The position numbers and the translations under genes were made by a program. A stretch of 64,000 nucleotides of DNA from JBCCEJ01 sp039030335. Lineage in GTDB: Bacteria > Pseudomonadota > Gammaproteobacteria > HK1. The DNA lies in the NCBI GenBank assembly GCA_039030335.1, contig JBCCEJ010000009.1, positions 1 through 64,000 of the forward strand, written 5' to 3'. This document shows positions 36,169 through 44,856 of this stretch, in pieces (the first letter of the stretch is position 1; every line of letters begins with the position of its first letter). The notes under the pieces were generated by a model. The model was not told the origin of the DNA and did not search any database. It saw nothing but the letters and a program-made list of their open reading frames with translations.

Positions 36169-36873
36169 ATGAGGCAAGCCGGCACACTGAACGAGGGCGC
36201 GACACAGCCGGCTCGGGTTAGCGACGAATCAATGGCAAGAGCAGCGGACGAACTGGTCAGCGTACTGAGAAGTGAGATCCATTCGGGCGCTTTGAAACCT
36301 GGCGACCAGCTCGAAGAGGCCGCCCTGGCCAAACGGTTTGGCGTTTCGCGAATGCCAGTGCGCCAGGCTGTACGCTCGCTGGTGGAAAGCGGGCTACTGG
36401 AAACCCGCGCTCGAAAAGGCGCCTTCGTCCGAGTCCTGTCGCCGAAGGAGTTGGCAGATTTGTTCGAAGTCGCTGCCGAACTGGAGGGGCTTGCGTGCCG
36501 TCTCGCTGCCAGTGTCCTGACCGAAGACGACGTGGAGGCGATCAGCCGCGGACTCGAAGACTGCGTACACGCTGCGAGTAACCAAGACAGCAACCGATAC
36601 GCAATCGCAAATCTTCGCTTTCACGGCGCCATCCACAAGGCGTCCGGAAACGATTGGTTGGCCGACCAGTTGGCCCAGATAGAAGTGCGCATAAACTCAT
36701 ATCGCTCGATGCCGTATCAGATTCGCGGACGGCTCGCTCAGTCAGTACAAGAGCATCGAGAGATAATGGACGTGCTGGTAAAGGGCAACGGTCACGATGC
36801 CGCAAGGCTGATGCGTGACCATATGTTGTTGCAGGGTAAGCGTATTCCCTTGTTGGTCAGCTCATCGGGTTAG
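36169..36873 (+). CDS. GntR-family transcriptional regulator (FadR subfamily, FCD domain)
   Basis: 234-aa regulator. The winged helix is at about residues 22-90 (DELVSVLRSEIHSGALKPGD, ALAKRFGVSRMPVRQAVRSL, GLLETRARKGAFVRVLSP) and the all-helical FCD effector domain follows (ELADLFEVAAELEGLACRLA, FHGAIHKASGN, EHREIMDVLVKG, DHM). The histidines of the FCD metal site are present (NLRFHGAI, VQEHREI, RDHML). It starts at the ATG at 36169. Most likely it represses itself and the divergent maleate-isomerase-like gene and responds to a carboxylic acid. Confidence 0.93.
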   Translation: MRQAGTLNEGATQPARVSDESMARAADELVSVLRSEIHSGALKPGDQLEEAALAKRFGVSRMPVRQAVRSLVESGLLETRARKGAFVRVLSPKELADLFEVAAELEGLACRLAASVLTEDDVEAISRGLEDCVHAASNQDSNRYAIANLRFHGAIHKASGNDWLADQLAQIEVRINSYRSMPYQIRGRLAQSVQEHREIMDVLVKGNGHDAARLMRDHMLLQGKRIPLLVSSSG

Positions 36874-36886
36874 GTTGGTCCGCTGG

Positions 36887-38218
36887 TTACGAAGCTGACC
36901 CGCCGCCGGGTCTGAGCACGCCTGCGGACGGCTCAACCTTGCCGATGCGCCGGCGCCGCCTGCCGCGGGCGCGCGTAACGAAGATGCCCCCGGCACCAGC
37001 CAGCCAAAGCAGCAGGCTTTGAGGTTCTGAGGCAAACACCACCGAGACCTGCGCAGTCGTAGACGCGCTGAAGCCATACGAATCCGTCACGGTCAGCTGA
37101 ACCACGTGGTCGCCAACCGACAACCCGGAAAATATCTGCGTATCACCTCCAGCAAACGCGGCACCGCCGTCGATAGACCACATGTAAGTCAACAGATTAG
37201 GTGCTTCTGCAGACGAATCGAACACGGCCGAACCGGAGCCGTCAGCAATGGCATCCATGCCGAGAAATATGGGGTCGGTCAAGGTGAGCGCCGCGCTGGG
37301 AAACGCGGCACCACCAAAAGGTGTCGTGTCGCATGCATCACCAGTGCCGTCGTTGTCGACGTCCAACTGTTGTGAATTGGCCGTCGGGCAGTTGTCGATT
37401 AGGTCGTTGACCCCGTCACTGTCCGCATCGCCAGCAACGAACGACAAAGCACTAATACCGCTTACCGAGGTACCACCAGCACTGACGTTGCCATCGATGA
37501 TCGAGAGGTTGCCGTTGGCAGGGTTGAGCGAAAAGAAGCCACCGCCCCCACTGCCGCCGTAAAGCGTTCCAGAGTTCGGGTCGAATGCCAGCGAGCCGAT
37601 GCCGTTTATCGAAGGACCGCCCGCACTCACATCCGCGTCGATGAGCGACAGGTTCCCGTTGTTTGGGTTGATGGTAAAGAACTGGCGGCCGCCGCTGCCA
37701 CCATAGAGGGTTCCCGAATTGGGATCGAAAGCCAGCGCGCCAATGCCGGAAATTGGTGGCCCGCCAGCACTCACGTTGCTGTCTACTATGGTCAGATCGC
37801 CGTTCGCAGGATTGATGAAGAAGAACTCCCGCGAACCACTGCCACCGTAGAGCCGGCCTGAGTTGGGATCAAAAGCCAGCGCGGTGATGCCGCCGATCGT
37901 TGCGCTGCCCGCGCTCACATCGCCGTCGATCAGGGACACGTCGCCCGTGTTCGGATTGAGTGAAAAGAACTGCCGGCCTCCGCTGCCGCCGTACAGGACG
38001 CCGGAGTTCGGATCGAAAGCGAGTGCGGTGATGCCGCTGATGGATGTGCCGCCAGCGCCGACATTGCCATCGACGATGGAGAGGTTCCCGTTGGCGGGAT
38101 CAATGGAAAAGAAACTGCTTCCGCCACTGCCGGCAAACAAGGTTACCGCGCTGCTGGTTACGGGAAGCAGGCTCGACATCAACACTATCAGGAGCAACGG
38201 CCCAGAAACTGACTTCAC
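36887..38218 (-). CDS. Secreted repeat protein with Ca-binding segment, PKD-like domain and PEP-CTERM-like tail
   Basis: 443-aa exported protein. It starts at a GTG at 38216-38218 (GGAG upstream) with a signal peptide MKSVSGPLLLIVLMSSLLPV. Five 48-residue repeats follow, each with ALAFDPNSG, LYGGSGG, FF and NPxxGxLSxID, probably beta-propeller-like blades. Then comes a thrombospondin-type-3-like calcium segment (DADSDGVNDLIDNCP, DVDNDGTGDACD) and a PKD-like domain (LTYMWSIDGG, GLSVGDHVVQLTVTD). From residue 397 the tail has SEPQS, a hydrophobic stretch and ARGRRRRR, the tripartite form of an exosortase signal, with an unusual 18-residue extension after the basic cluster. Expected to reach the cell surface or matrix. 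The longer frame to 38410 lacks a signal peptide. Confidence 0.8.
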   Translation of the reverse strand: MKSVSGPLLLIVLMSSLLPVTSSAVTLFAGSGGSSFFSIDPANGNLSIVDGNVGAGGTSISGITALAFDPNSGVLYGGSGGRQFFSLNPNTGDVSLIDGDVSAGSATIGGITALAFDPNSGRLYGGSGSREFFFINPANGDLTIVDSNVSAGGPPISGIGALAFDPNSGTLYGGSGGRQFFTINPNNGNLSLIDADVSAGGPSINGIGSLAFDPNSGTLYGGSGGGGFFSLNPANGNLSIIDGNVSAGGTSVSGISALSFVAGDADSDGVNDLIDNCPTANSQQLDVDNDGTGDACDTTPFGGAAFPSAALTLTDPIFLGMDAIADGSGSAVFDSSAEAPNLLTYMWSIDGGAAFAGGDTQIFSGLSVGDHVVQLTVTDSYGFSASTTAQVSVVFASEPQSLLLWLAGAGGIFVTRARGRRRRRIGKVEPSAGVLRPGGGSAS

Positions 38219-38448
38219 ATTGCACTCCGCTACCAGGACATACCCATGAGTTCGGACGATGCAATTTCCACGCCGACACGAGACATCAGTCAAGTAAATC
38301 AGTCGCTTAAAACAATTCAGGAAGCAGGCGCCCAAGCGCTTGTAAAGAATTCCGACATGCCGCAGGGCAACAGTGGCTCGACCGCTGCGTGGATTTGAAT
38401 CCGGGCGCAAATCCCTGCTGCACCGATCCCGAAGGCGCTACCGGGCGG

Positions 38449-39195
38449 CTAATTGCAACCTTGCGTGCTGCGCGACCCGTCTGGCAGCGTCGCCTTACAC
38501 AGGCTCGCCCCCTCCAACGAAGCGGGCAATTTGGCAATGCGCAGCGATGCCTCGTCGAGACGCGTCTGCCTCAGTCTGGCAGTGCTCAGATGTGCCTTCC
38601 AGAGATTGGTTCGCGTAAGGTCGGCACTGGTGAGGTTCGCGTTGCCGAAATGGGCCCCGCCGAGATTGGCGCTGACCAGTGAAGCCGACGAAAGGTCGGC
38701 GTTTTCAAACCGCACAGCTGGCGCCTTGGCGCTCCGGAAGCTTGTCCCGGTGAGTTTTGCGTTCAGGAAGATGGCGCCACGCAGCTTGCTACGCTCGAAA
38801 CTCGCTCCGGCCGCATTGACTTCGCTGAAGTTGACTTCAGGGAGGCGGGCACTCGTGAAGTCAGCACCTTTGAGTCTGGCGCCAGTGAAGTCGGCCGATT
38901 CGAGATTGCCAATCACGAAGCTCGCACCTTCAGCATTTGCCCCGGACAACTGCGCCTTTACCAGCTTGGCGCCGGCGAGGTTGGCGCCGCGCAGATTGGC
39001 GGTAGAGAGGTTGGCGCGCTCGAGGAACGCGCCAGCCAGGTTTCTGCCGGCCAGATTCTTGCCTTGCAGATCGGCTTCGCGGAGGTCGCACTTAACACAG
39101 TCCTGCCCCGCGAGAACCCGGCGCAAATCTTCAGCATCCGCGGCGTGTGCCTGCCCGATCGAGCACGCAAGCACCACGCCGACAAACGTCCGCAC
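38449..39195 (-). CDS. Exported pentapeptide-repeat protein
   Basis: 248-aa protein of tandem A(D/N)Lxx pentapeptides from about residue 35 to 225 (LREADLQGKNLAGRNLAGAF, LSTANLRGANLAGAKL, and so on), which fold as a right-handed quadrilateral beta-helix. The N-terminus (RTFVGVVLACSIGQAHA) is a short signal peptide, followed by DLRRVLAGQDCVKCDLREAD, a Cys pair common in exported pentapeptide proteins. The start is a GTG at 39193-39195 five bases after the end of the TRAP large permease, so it is the last gene of the TRAP operon. Role unknown; export makes a gyrase-protection function unlikely. Confidence 0.85.
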   Translation of the reverse strand: MRTFVGVVLACSIGQAHAADAEDLRRVLAGQDCVKCDLREADLQGKNLAGRNLAGAFLERANLSTANLRGANLAGAKLVKAQLSGANAEGASFVIGNLESADFTGARLKGADFTSARLPEVNFSEVNAAGASFERSKLRGAIFLNAKLTGTSFRSAKAPAVRFENADLSSASLVSANLGGAHFGNANLTSADLTRTNLWKAHLSTARLRQTRLDEASLRIAKLPASLEGASLCKATLPDGSRSTQGCN

Positions 39196-39199
39196 GCGA

Positions 39200-40561
39200 T
39201 CAGCGACCGAGCATATTGTTCGGTAACCACATCACGATATCGGGGAATGCGACAAATAGTGCCACCGTCAATACGTCACAGACGAAGAACCACCATATAC
39301 CTTTGAAGATCGACCCTAATGGAATGTCAGGTCGCACCCCCGCAACGACAAAACAGTTCAGTCCTATAGGTGGAGTGATGAGGCAGATCTCGACCATCTT
39401 CACGACGATGATACCGAACCAGATCGGGTCGAAACCGAGCGCGACAACGAGGGGCTGAACCAGCGGAAGGGTCAGCAGCAACATACCGATCGCATCCATG
39501 AACATACCGAGCACGGCATACATCAGCAGGATGACCAGCAGGATCCAGTAGCGGTTGACGTCCAGACCGAGGATCAGGTCGCGAATAACGTTCGGCAGGT
39601 CGGAAAAGCCGAGGAACCGCACCAGGATCAGGATCCCCCAGATGATCGTAATGATCATGACCGAGGTTTTGGCGCTTTCAGCCAGGCCGTGCACAAACTG
39701 CTGCCGCGTCATGCCATTGCGAAGCGCAAGCCCGAATACGACGAACGCGCCGATCGCACCAGACTCGGTCGGCGTCATGATGCCGGAGTAAACCCCACCC
39801 ATGATCACGAAGACGACGAACAGGATGCCCCACATGTGTTTGAGCGACTGGAAGCGGTCTCCCCAGCTGACTACCCCAAGGGGCTGCCCGGCAAGTTCTG
39901 GATTCAGCTTGACCCGCACCACGATGCAGCTTGCATAAATGACCGCCGATACGAGCCCCGGAATGAAGCCCGCCAGCAACAGCTTGCCCACGGACTCTTC
40001 GACGATGATCGCGTAGATGACCAGGATGCCGCTCGGTGGAATCAGTGAGGCCAACGTCCCGCCAGCTGCCACCACACCGGCGGAGAAACCCTTCGGGTAG
40101 CCGTAGCGCAGCATCTCCGGAATCGCGATGCGACTGAAGACGGCGGCCGTAGCCGTCGACGCGCCCGACACCGCAGCAAATGCGGCGGTGGCAAACACGG
40201 TGGCGATCGCGAGGCCGCCGGGGAAATGCCCGAACCACATACGCATGCAATAGAACGCGCCTTGCGTCAGGCGTGCGTGGAACGCCATGTAGCCAATCAG
40301 AATGAACATTGGCAACACGGATAAGGAGTAGTGGGCGAGTTCCGAGAACGGAATAGTACCGGCGTTCGACAAGCCGGGAATCCACCCCGCCTGGATGATA
40401 TCCCACATGTCACCATCGCGGGCACGTCTCGCGCCGATGGTGATGACGATTCCGATGAGTCCAACGAATGCACCGGCATAGGCCACGTGCATGCCGATAA
40501 CGACCAGGAACGCGAGGATGCAAACCCCGATAATGCCAATGGTGATGGGTTCGAGCATCAT
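39200..40561 (-). CDS. TRAP transporter large permease (DctM-like)
   Basis: 453-aa inner-membrane protein of the DctM family with about 12-13 hydrophobic segments, the ion-coupled channel subunit of a TRAP uptake system. Family segments include SGASTATAAVFSRIAIPEML, GYPKGFSAGVVAAGGTLASL, LIPPSGILVIYAIIVEESVG and, near the end, VEICLITPPIGLNCFVV. The ATG at 40561 overlaps the stop of the small permease gene in ATGA, so translation is coupled. It works with the small permease and periplasmic binding protein encoded just upstream to import a carboxylate. The PPSG and TPP(I/V)G signatures are intact. Confidence 0.94.
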   Translation of the reverse strand: MMLEPITIGIIGVCILAFLVVIGMHVAYAGAFVGLIGIVITIGARRARDGDMWDIIQAGWIPGLSNAGTIPFSELAHYSLSVLPMFILIGYMAFHARLTQGAFYCMRMWFGHFPGGLAIATVFATAAFAAVSGASTATAAVFSRIAIPEMLRYGYPKGFSAGVVAAGGTLASLIPPSGILVIYAIIVEESVGKLLLAGFIPGLVSAVIYASCIVVRVKLNPELAGQPLGVVSWGDRFQSLKHMWGILFVVFVIMGGVYSGIMTPTESGAIGAFVVFGLALRNGMTRQQFVHGLAESAKTSVMIITIIWGILILVRFLGFSDLPNVIRDLILGLDVNRYWILLVILLMYAVLGMFMDAIGMLLLTLPLVQPLVVALGFDPIWFGIIVVKMVEICLITPPIGLNCFVVAGVRPDIPLGSIFKGIWWFFVCDVLTVALFVAFPDIVMWLPNNMLGR

Positions 40562-41211
40562 CGCTTCGACTCCTCTTCATGAAGTTCGCGCGATTGCTCG
40601 ACCTGACTGTCATCAATGGCATCGATGGCCGCCGTGGCCTCCTGTTCCGCGACGTCCGCGACCGTCGGGTTCATCGGTACACCGATCGGCTCAGCGTCCG
40701 GGTATCGGATCAGCCGAATGTAGCCTGCCAGTGCTATGAGACACCGGAGCAAGAGGAGGCAAAACCCAACCGTGATGATGAGCTTCGGCGGCCAAACCGC
40801 GATCTCGGCATCCATCGTGCTGTCGCCGATCTCATAGGCGTTCAGAAAATTTCGCCAGGTGCCCCAGATCATCGCAAGCACGATCAGGATGGTCGCGAAA
40901 TTGCCCATGAACTCGAAAATCCACAGCGCCCTGCCGCGCAGCCGGTGGATGAGCAACTCCATACGCACGTGCCCGGACAGCCGCTGACAGTATGCGAGAC
41001 CGAAGAATCCCATCGTCGGGATCATGATCTCGACGAGATCGGCCTGGCCGTGGATCGGCGAGTTGAAGACTTTGCGCATGAATACTTCGGCGCACGCCAA
41101 CAGCATCAAAGAAAACAGGAACGTGGCAGCGATGTAGTTCAGGCCGCTCTCGATCGCGTGATAGCCACGGTCGAGGCGAGCGAACCAGGTGTTGCTGACG
41201 GGTAGTACCAT
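40558..41211 (-). CDS. TRAP transporter small permease (DctQ-like)
   Basis: 217-aa membrane protein with four hydrophobic segments, DctQ family. The core LMLLACAEVFMRKVFNSPIH, the GLAYCQRLSGHVRMELLIHR loop (the E-H-V-R region) and a third and fourth segment after LIITVGFCLLLLRCL are typical. The C-terminus is an acidic cytosolic extension (DVAEQEATAAIDAIDDSQVE), longer than in most DctQ proteins. It overlaps the large permease gene by four bases. The binding-protein gene is 163 bases upstream, across a strong hairpin. Confidence 0.92.
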   Translation of the reverse strand: MVLPVSNTWFARLDRGYHAIESGLNYIAATFLFSLMLLACAEVFMRKVFNSPIHGQADLVEIMIPTMGFFGLAYCQRLSGHVRMELLIHRLRGRALWIFEFMGNFATILIVLAMIWGTWRNFLNAYEIGDSTMDAEIAVWPPKLIITVGFCLLLLRCLIALAGYIRLIRYPDAEPIGVPMNPTVADVAEQEATAAIDAIDDSQVEQSRELHEEESKR

Positions 41212-41336
41212 CGTTGGTCATCCCACTACTGATGATGGTCGCACCGACAGATCGGCGTGGCAGAGGCGCCAGGCAGGCCGGGGCAGCGTTGAACCGGACT
41301 CGATAGTTACTGAGACCGGACAGTGACGCGGAGGCA

Positions 41337-41362
41337 CCGGCACCGCAGTATTGCGGTGCCGG
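41337..41362. terminator. Strong hairpin between TRAP binding-protein and permease genes
   Basis: Perfect 11-base arms CCGGCACCGCA and TGCGGTGCCGG with a 4-base loop, 12 bases past the binding-protein stop codon. No T-run follows, so it may be a partial terminator or an mRNA 3'-end stabiliser that raises binding-protein expression over the permeases, a known arrangement in solute-binding-protein operons. The regulatory effect is inference. Confidence 0.65.
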
Positions 41363-41374
41363 CACGGCTGGCGT

Positions 41375-42439
41375 CTAGTCGGCGAGATCTTTGTGCTTTT
41401 CGATAGCCGCAAAAATCGTTTCGAGCAGTTCCGTGCCCTTATAGCCTTCCTTATCCATGGCTTTCGCCCAGTCTTCCCAAACCGGTTTGCCGCCGGCTTT
41501 CTCGAACGCGGCGCGTTCCTGCTTGTCGACCTTCCATTCGGTGAGGCCCGCTTTCACGAATTCGCCAGGTGTGGCTTTTTCGGCCGCGTTCAACGCCGCG
41601 ATCTGTGCGGGGTAGCCTGCTTCCGATTGCTGGAATTCGATCAGCAGGTCCTGATACTGCTTCGGTAGCGCATTCCAGTCGTCGTTGTTGAACATTGAAC
41701 CGCAGGCGATCGAGCCCACTGCGAGGCCGCTCGTGAACCAGTTGCCCAGTTCGAAGGTCCGGTAGGACTTGTGCGCGTAGTAGGCAAAGCCGACTGCGTC
41801 GAGCAGGCCGCGGTCCATCGACGTATAAACTTCCGGCGCCGGCACGCTGGTTGGCACAGCGCCCAACTTCTCCATCGCCTTACCCTGCTGCCCCAGCGCG
41901 CGAATACGCATGCCTTTGAAGTCGGCCAGGGACTTCGGAAGATCGCCCTTACCGACAATCTCGTAGAGAGGCAGCAGCGAAGACATGTAGAAACGCGCAT
42001 TCCAGCGCTTCATCTCTTTTTTGAGAACCGGGTGGTCGTAGTAGCTGTGCGTGACGGCCTGCAGCATCTTCAGCCCTTTGACAGGCAGGAAGGGCAGATC
42101 TAGCCCGGTGTGTGCGGACAGCTTGCCGGGGTAGTAGCTGGCACAGAACGATCCGGCCTGGAAGGAACCGGACTTCAGATTGTCGAGGACGGCACGTGGC
42201 TTGGACAGCGTGCCCCAGTGCAACTGAAACGTGAACTTACCGCCGGTGCGCTCTGGCAGCCACTTCTCGAGGTTCGTCAAGTAGGTGGTGATGGCGCGCG
42301 GTTTGCCCCAGATCGCGTAGTCCCAGTGAACCCGTGGGCCATCGACGACTTTGGCCGCGAACGCCAGCGACGAACCGCCGACCAGCGACAATCCAACCAG
42401 GCCGCCAAGCGCCGCCTTGATAATCTGCTTCTTATCCAT
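41375..42439 (-). CDS. TRAP transporter substrate-binding protein (DctP family)
   Basis: 354-aa periplasmic binding protein. The signal peptide is residues 1 to about 28 (KKQIIKAALGGLVGLSLVGG, SSLAFA-A). The mature domain has the DctP pattern, including FTFQLHWGTLSKPRAVLDNL, the conserved arginine region FKGMRIRALGQQGKAMEKLG, VPAPEVYTSMDRGLLDAVGF and a C-terminal helical part. AGGAG lies just before the ATG at 42437-42439. It delivers an organic acid to the permeases encoded downstream. The ligand arginine is present (MRIRALG), consistent with a carboxylate, but which one is not shown. Confidence 0.94.
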   Translation of the reverse strand: MDKKQIIKAALGGLVGLSLVGGSSLAFAAKVVDGPRVHWDYAIWGKPRAITTYLTNLEKWLPERTGGKFTFQLHWGTLSKPRAVLDNLKSGSFQAGSFCASYYPGKLSAHTGLDLPFLPVKGLKMLQAVTHSYYDHPVLKKEMKRWNARFYMSSLLPLYEIVGKGDLPKSLADFKGMRIRALGQQGKAMEKLGAVPTSVPAPEVYTSMDRGLLDAVGFAYYAHKSYRTFELGNWFTSGLAVGSIACGSMFNNDDWNALPKQYQDLLIEFQQSEAGYPAQIAALNAAEKATPGEFVKAGLTEWKVDKQERAAFEKAGGKPVWEDWAKAMDKEGYKGTELLETIFAAIEKHKDLAD

Positions 42440-43047
42440 GCTTACTCCTGTGACTGCATTCGATGTGCAGCTTTGACTAGTGAGTCTGCGACGTCCTCTT
42501 GCCGAGGCTCATGTGCAGTGAATGCGCACATCCAAGAACAACAGTTTTGTGCAGGGCACGCAACCTCGGCACACGGCTGGATCCAAGAAGTCCCTGACAA
42601 AAATCTGTTGGAAGATAGTTCGAAGTGATCTGCTTTAGGCGCCGGTCGCTCGTAGGGATTCATCGGGCAACCAGCAGGACGAACCGATTCCAACACAGCC
42701 AAGCTCTTGTTCGGCAAGCACTTACTGCGTGGTCAGGTCGCGATTGAAAGCTTCGCGCAAGTCTGTGACCCGGCGGGGACACACCAGCCGAGAGCACGAT
42801 GCCGGCGGGCGTTGACAATCGAGCCTGCGCGTTCGGGCCAACGTCGACCACGCCATCATCGGGGGGCTTCCAGCCGTCTCGCATTCAGGCGCCTGGTTGG
42901 TTTCCGTATCGATCCGGTACAACGCGCACGTTATGCCCGAACCGACCGTGCAAGGATCGAGTTAGTATTACCGTTTAACAGCTCGGATATTCGCGGCCTT
43001 GCGCCTGCCGGCTTGTCGTCTAGTCCCGCAACGGAAGTGGAGGAAGC
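42440..43047. other. Divergent intergenic region, no gene seen
   Basis: These 608 bases separate the leftward TRAP operon from the rightward TPP-enzyme genes and should hold both promoters. No frame resembles a protein, and I saw no convincing palindrome. A regulator for the two units is not encoded nearby. Confidence 0.45.
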
Positions 43048-44706
43048 ATGAACGGTTTCGACCTTATCGCTCAGTGCCTGAAGGCTGAGGGCGTCACCTG
43101 GATGGGCTGCTTTCCGGCCAACCCGCTAATCGAATCTGTTGCGAAGGTCGGTATACGCCCAGTCGTGTTCAGGCAAGAGCGGGGAGCGATCAACGCCGTC
43201 GACGGATACTCGCGGCAGATGCGCGGAAAGTCGATCGGAATCTATGCCTCGCAGTCGGGGCCAGGCGTAGAAAATTCTTTCGGCGGTATCGCTCAGGCCT
43301 ACGGCGAGGCGGTGCCGATGATCTATTTCCCACTCGGCGCCGGCCTGAACGCCTACGACGTCGACCCGAACTTCTCGGCAACCCGGAACTACGCCCACAT
43401 CACCAAGGCGGCCTTATCTATAGACCGACCCGACCGTGTGGCAATGCAGGTCCAGCGTGCGTTCCACTGCGCAAAACATGGCAGACCCGGCCCGGTGCTG
43501 GTTGAAATGCACCGCGACGTTTGTATGCAGGAAGTGCCGGAGAGCGCGCGAGCCTATCAGCCGACGAAAGCGTTCACGTATGCGCCAAGCCTGGGTGACG
43601 TCAAAGACGCGCTGAAGGCCTTGCTGGGCGCCAAACGACCGGTAATCTGGGCTGGCCAGGGCGTGCTGTACGCAGACGCCTGCCAACAGCTGATGCAATT
43701 CGCAGACCTCACGCAGATTCCGGTCATCACTACGATGGAGGGCAAGAGCGCATTCCCCGATGAACACCCTCTCGCATTGGGCTCTGCGAACCGGACCGCG
43801 CCGAAGAACGTCTTCAAGTGGCTCGGTGAGTCGGATGTCGTACTGGCCATTGGCTCGGGCCTCACGCGAACGACTTTCGGCATCGACATTCCAGACGGCA
43901 AGACGTTGATTCACTCAACGGTGTCAGCTGAAGACATCAACAAGGACTACACCGTCGATATCGGACTCATTGGCGATGCCGGGCTCACGCTCGATATGCT
44001 CATCGACGAGGCGAAAGCCGAACTCGGCGCCTCGGGCCGGCCGACCGATCATTCTCTGGTGGAGGAGATCGCAACCGGCAAAGCCGCCTGGCTCGCCGAA
44101 TGGGCACCGCTACTCAATGCAGAAGAAGCGCCGATCAATCCGTACCGGGTCATCAACGAGATCAACAAATTCATCGACCACGACAATGCCGTTGTTACCC
44201 ATGACGCGGGTAACCCCCGCGATCAAATCATGCCGTTCTACAAGGCTACCAAACCACTTGGATACATCGGCTGGGGCAAGACGACGCACCTCGGCTACGG
44301 CATACCGCTGATGATCGGAGCGAAGATCGCGGATCCGTCGAAGTTCTGTATGAACTTCATGGGTGACCTCGCTTTTGGTCATACCGGATTGGACATTGAA
44401 ACCGCGGTGCGGGCGGGCGTGCCGATCACCAGCGTTATCATCAACAACTTCACCATGGGTGGCTACGACAAGTCCATGCCGACCGCCATGGAGCGGTACG
44501 GCGCGGGCAATCAGACCGGTGAGTACGCAGATGTCGCCACGGCGCTCGGCGCCCGGGGCATCAAGGTTGAAAAGCCGGAGGGTATCGCGCCCGCGCTGGA
44601 GGAGGCGCGTCGCGCCAACGATGACGGCACGGTTGCTGTGGTCGAGATCATTACCCGACAGGACACGCGCTTCTCCTGGTACAACGATCTGTTGAAATCC
44701 GCTTAG
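43048..44706 (+). CDS. Thiamine-pyrophosphate-dependent enzyme, first of two
   Basis: 552-aa protein of the acetolactate synthase/pyruvate-oxidase-like TPP family with PYR, central and PP domains. The catalytic glutamate region is FRQERGAINAVDGYSRQ (E44). The TPP-Mg motif is FMGDLAFGHTGLDIE ... VIINN, with GD and NN in place although the second G of the usual GDG is L. The central domain contains VIWAGQGVLYADA. GTGGAGGA precedes the ATG at 43048. It should decarboxylate or ligate a 2-oxoacid. A second TPP gene follows in the same direction after 150 bases; the divergent TRAP transporter may bring the substrate. Confidence 0.9.
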   Translation: MNGFDLIAQCLKAEGVTWMGCFPANPLIESVAKVGIRPVVFRQERGAINAVDGYSRQMRGKSIGIYASQSGPGVENSFGGIAQAYGEAVPMIYFPLGAGLNAYDVDPNFSATRNYAHITKAALSIDRPDRVAMQVQRAFHCAKHGRPGPVLVEMHRDVCMQEVPESARAYQPTKAFTYAPSLGDVKDALKALLGAKRPVIWAGQGVLYADACQQLMQFADLTQIPVITTMEGKSAFPDEHPLALGSANRTAPKNVFKWLGESDVVLAIGSGLTRTTFGIDIPDGKTLIHSTVSAEDINKDYTVDIGLIGDAGLTLDMLIDEAKAELGASGRPTDHSLVEEIATGKAAWLAEWAPLLNAEEAPINPYRVINEINKFIDHDNAVVTHDAGNPRDQIMPFYKATKPLGYIGWGKTTHLGYGIPLMIGAKIADPSKFCMNFMGDLAFGHTGLDIETAVRAGVPITSVIINNFTMGGYDKSMPTAMERYGAGNQTGEYADVATALGARGIKVEKPEGIAPALEEARRANDDGTVAVVEIITRQDTRFSWYNDLLKSA

Positions 44707-44856
44707 TCTGGTGCTGCCAGCCGGTCCGTCGGTGTGCGGGGCGCGCACGGCATCCGATCGTGCGTTGCGAAAATCACGAAGCGTGAATCGCGACTTGGAA
44801 CCAGGTGATGCGACGCAGGATCTGCGCAACGCTGAATCTATCGAAGAGTTCAAGAA

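Noticed and set aside
39689..41205. Long rightward frames opposite the TRAP permeases
   Set aside because: His/Asp/Gln-rich translations are the antisense of membrane helices.
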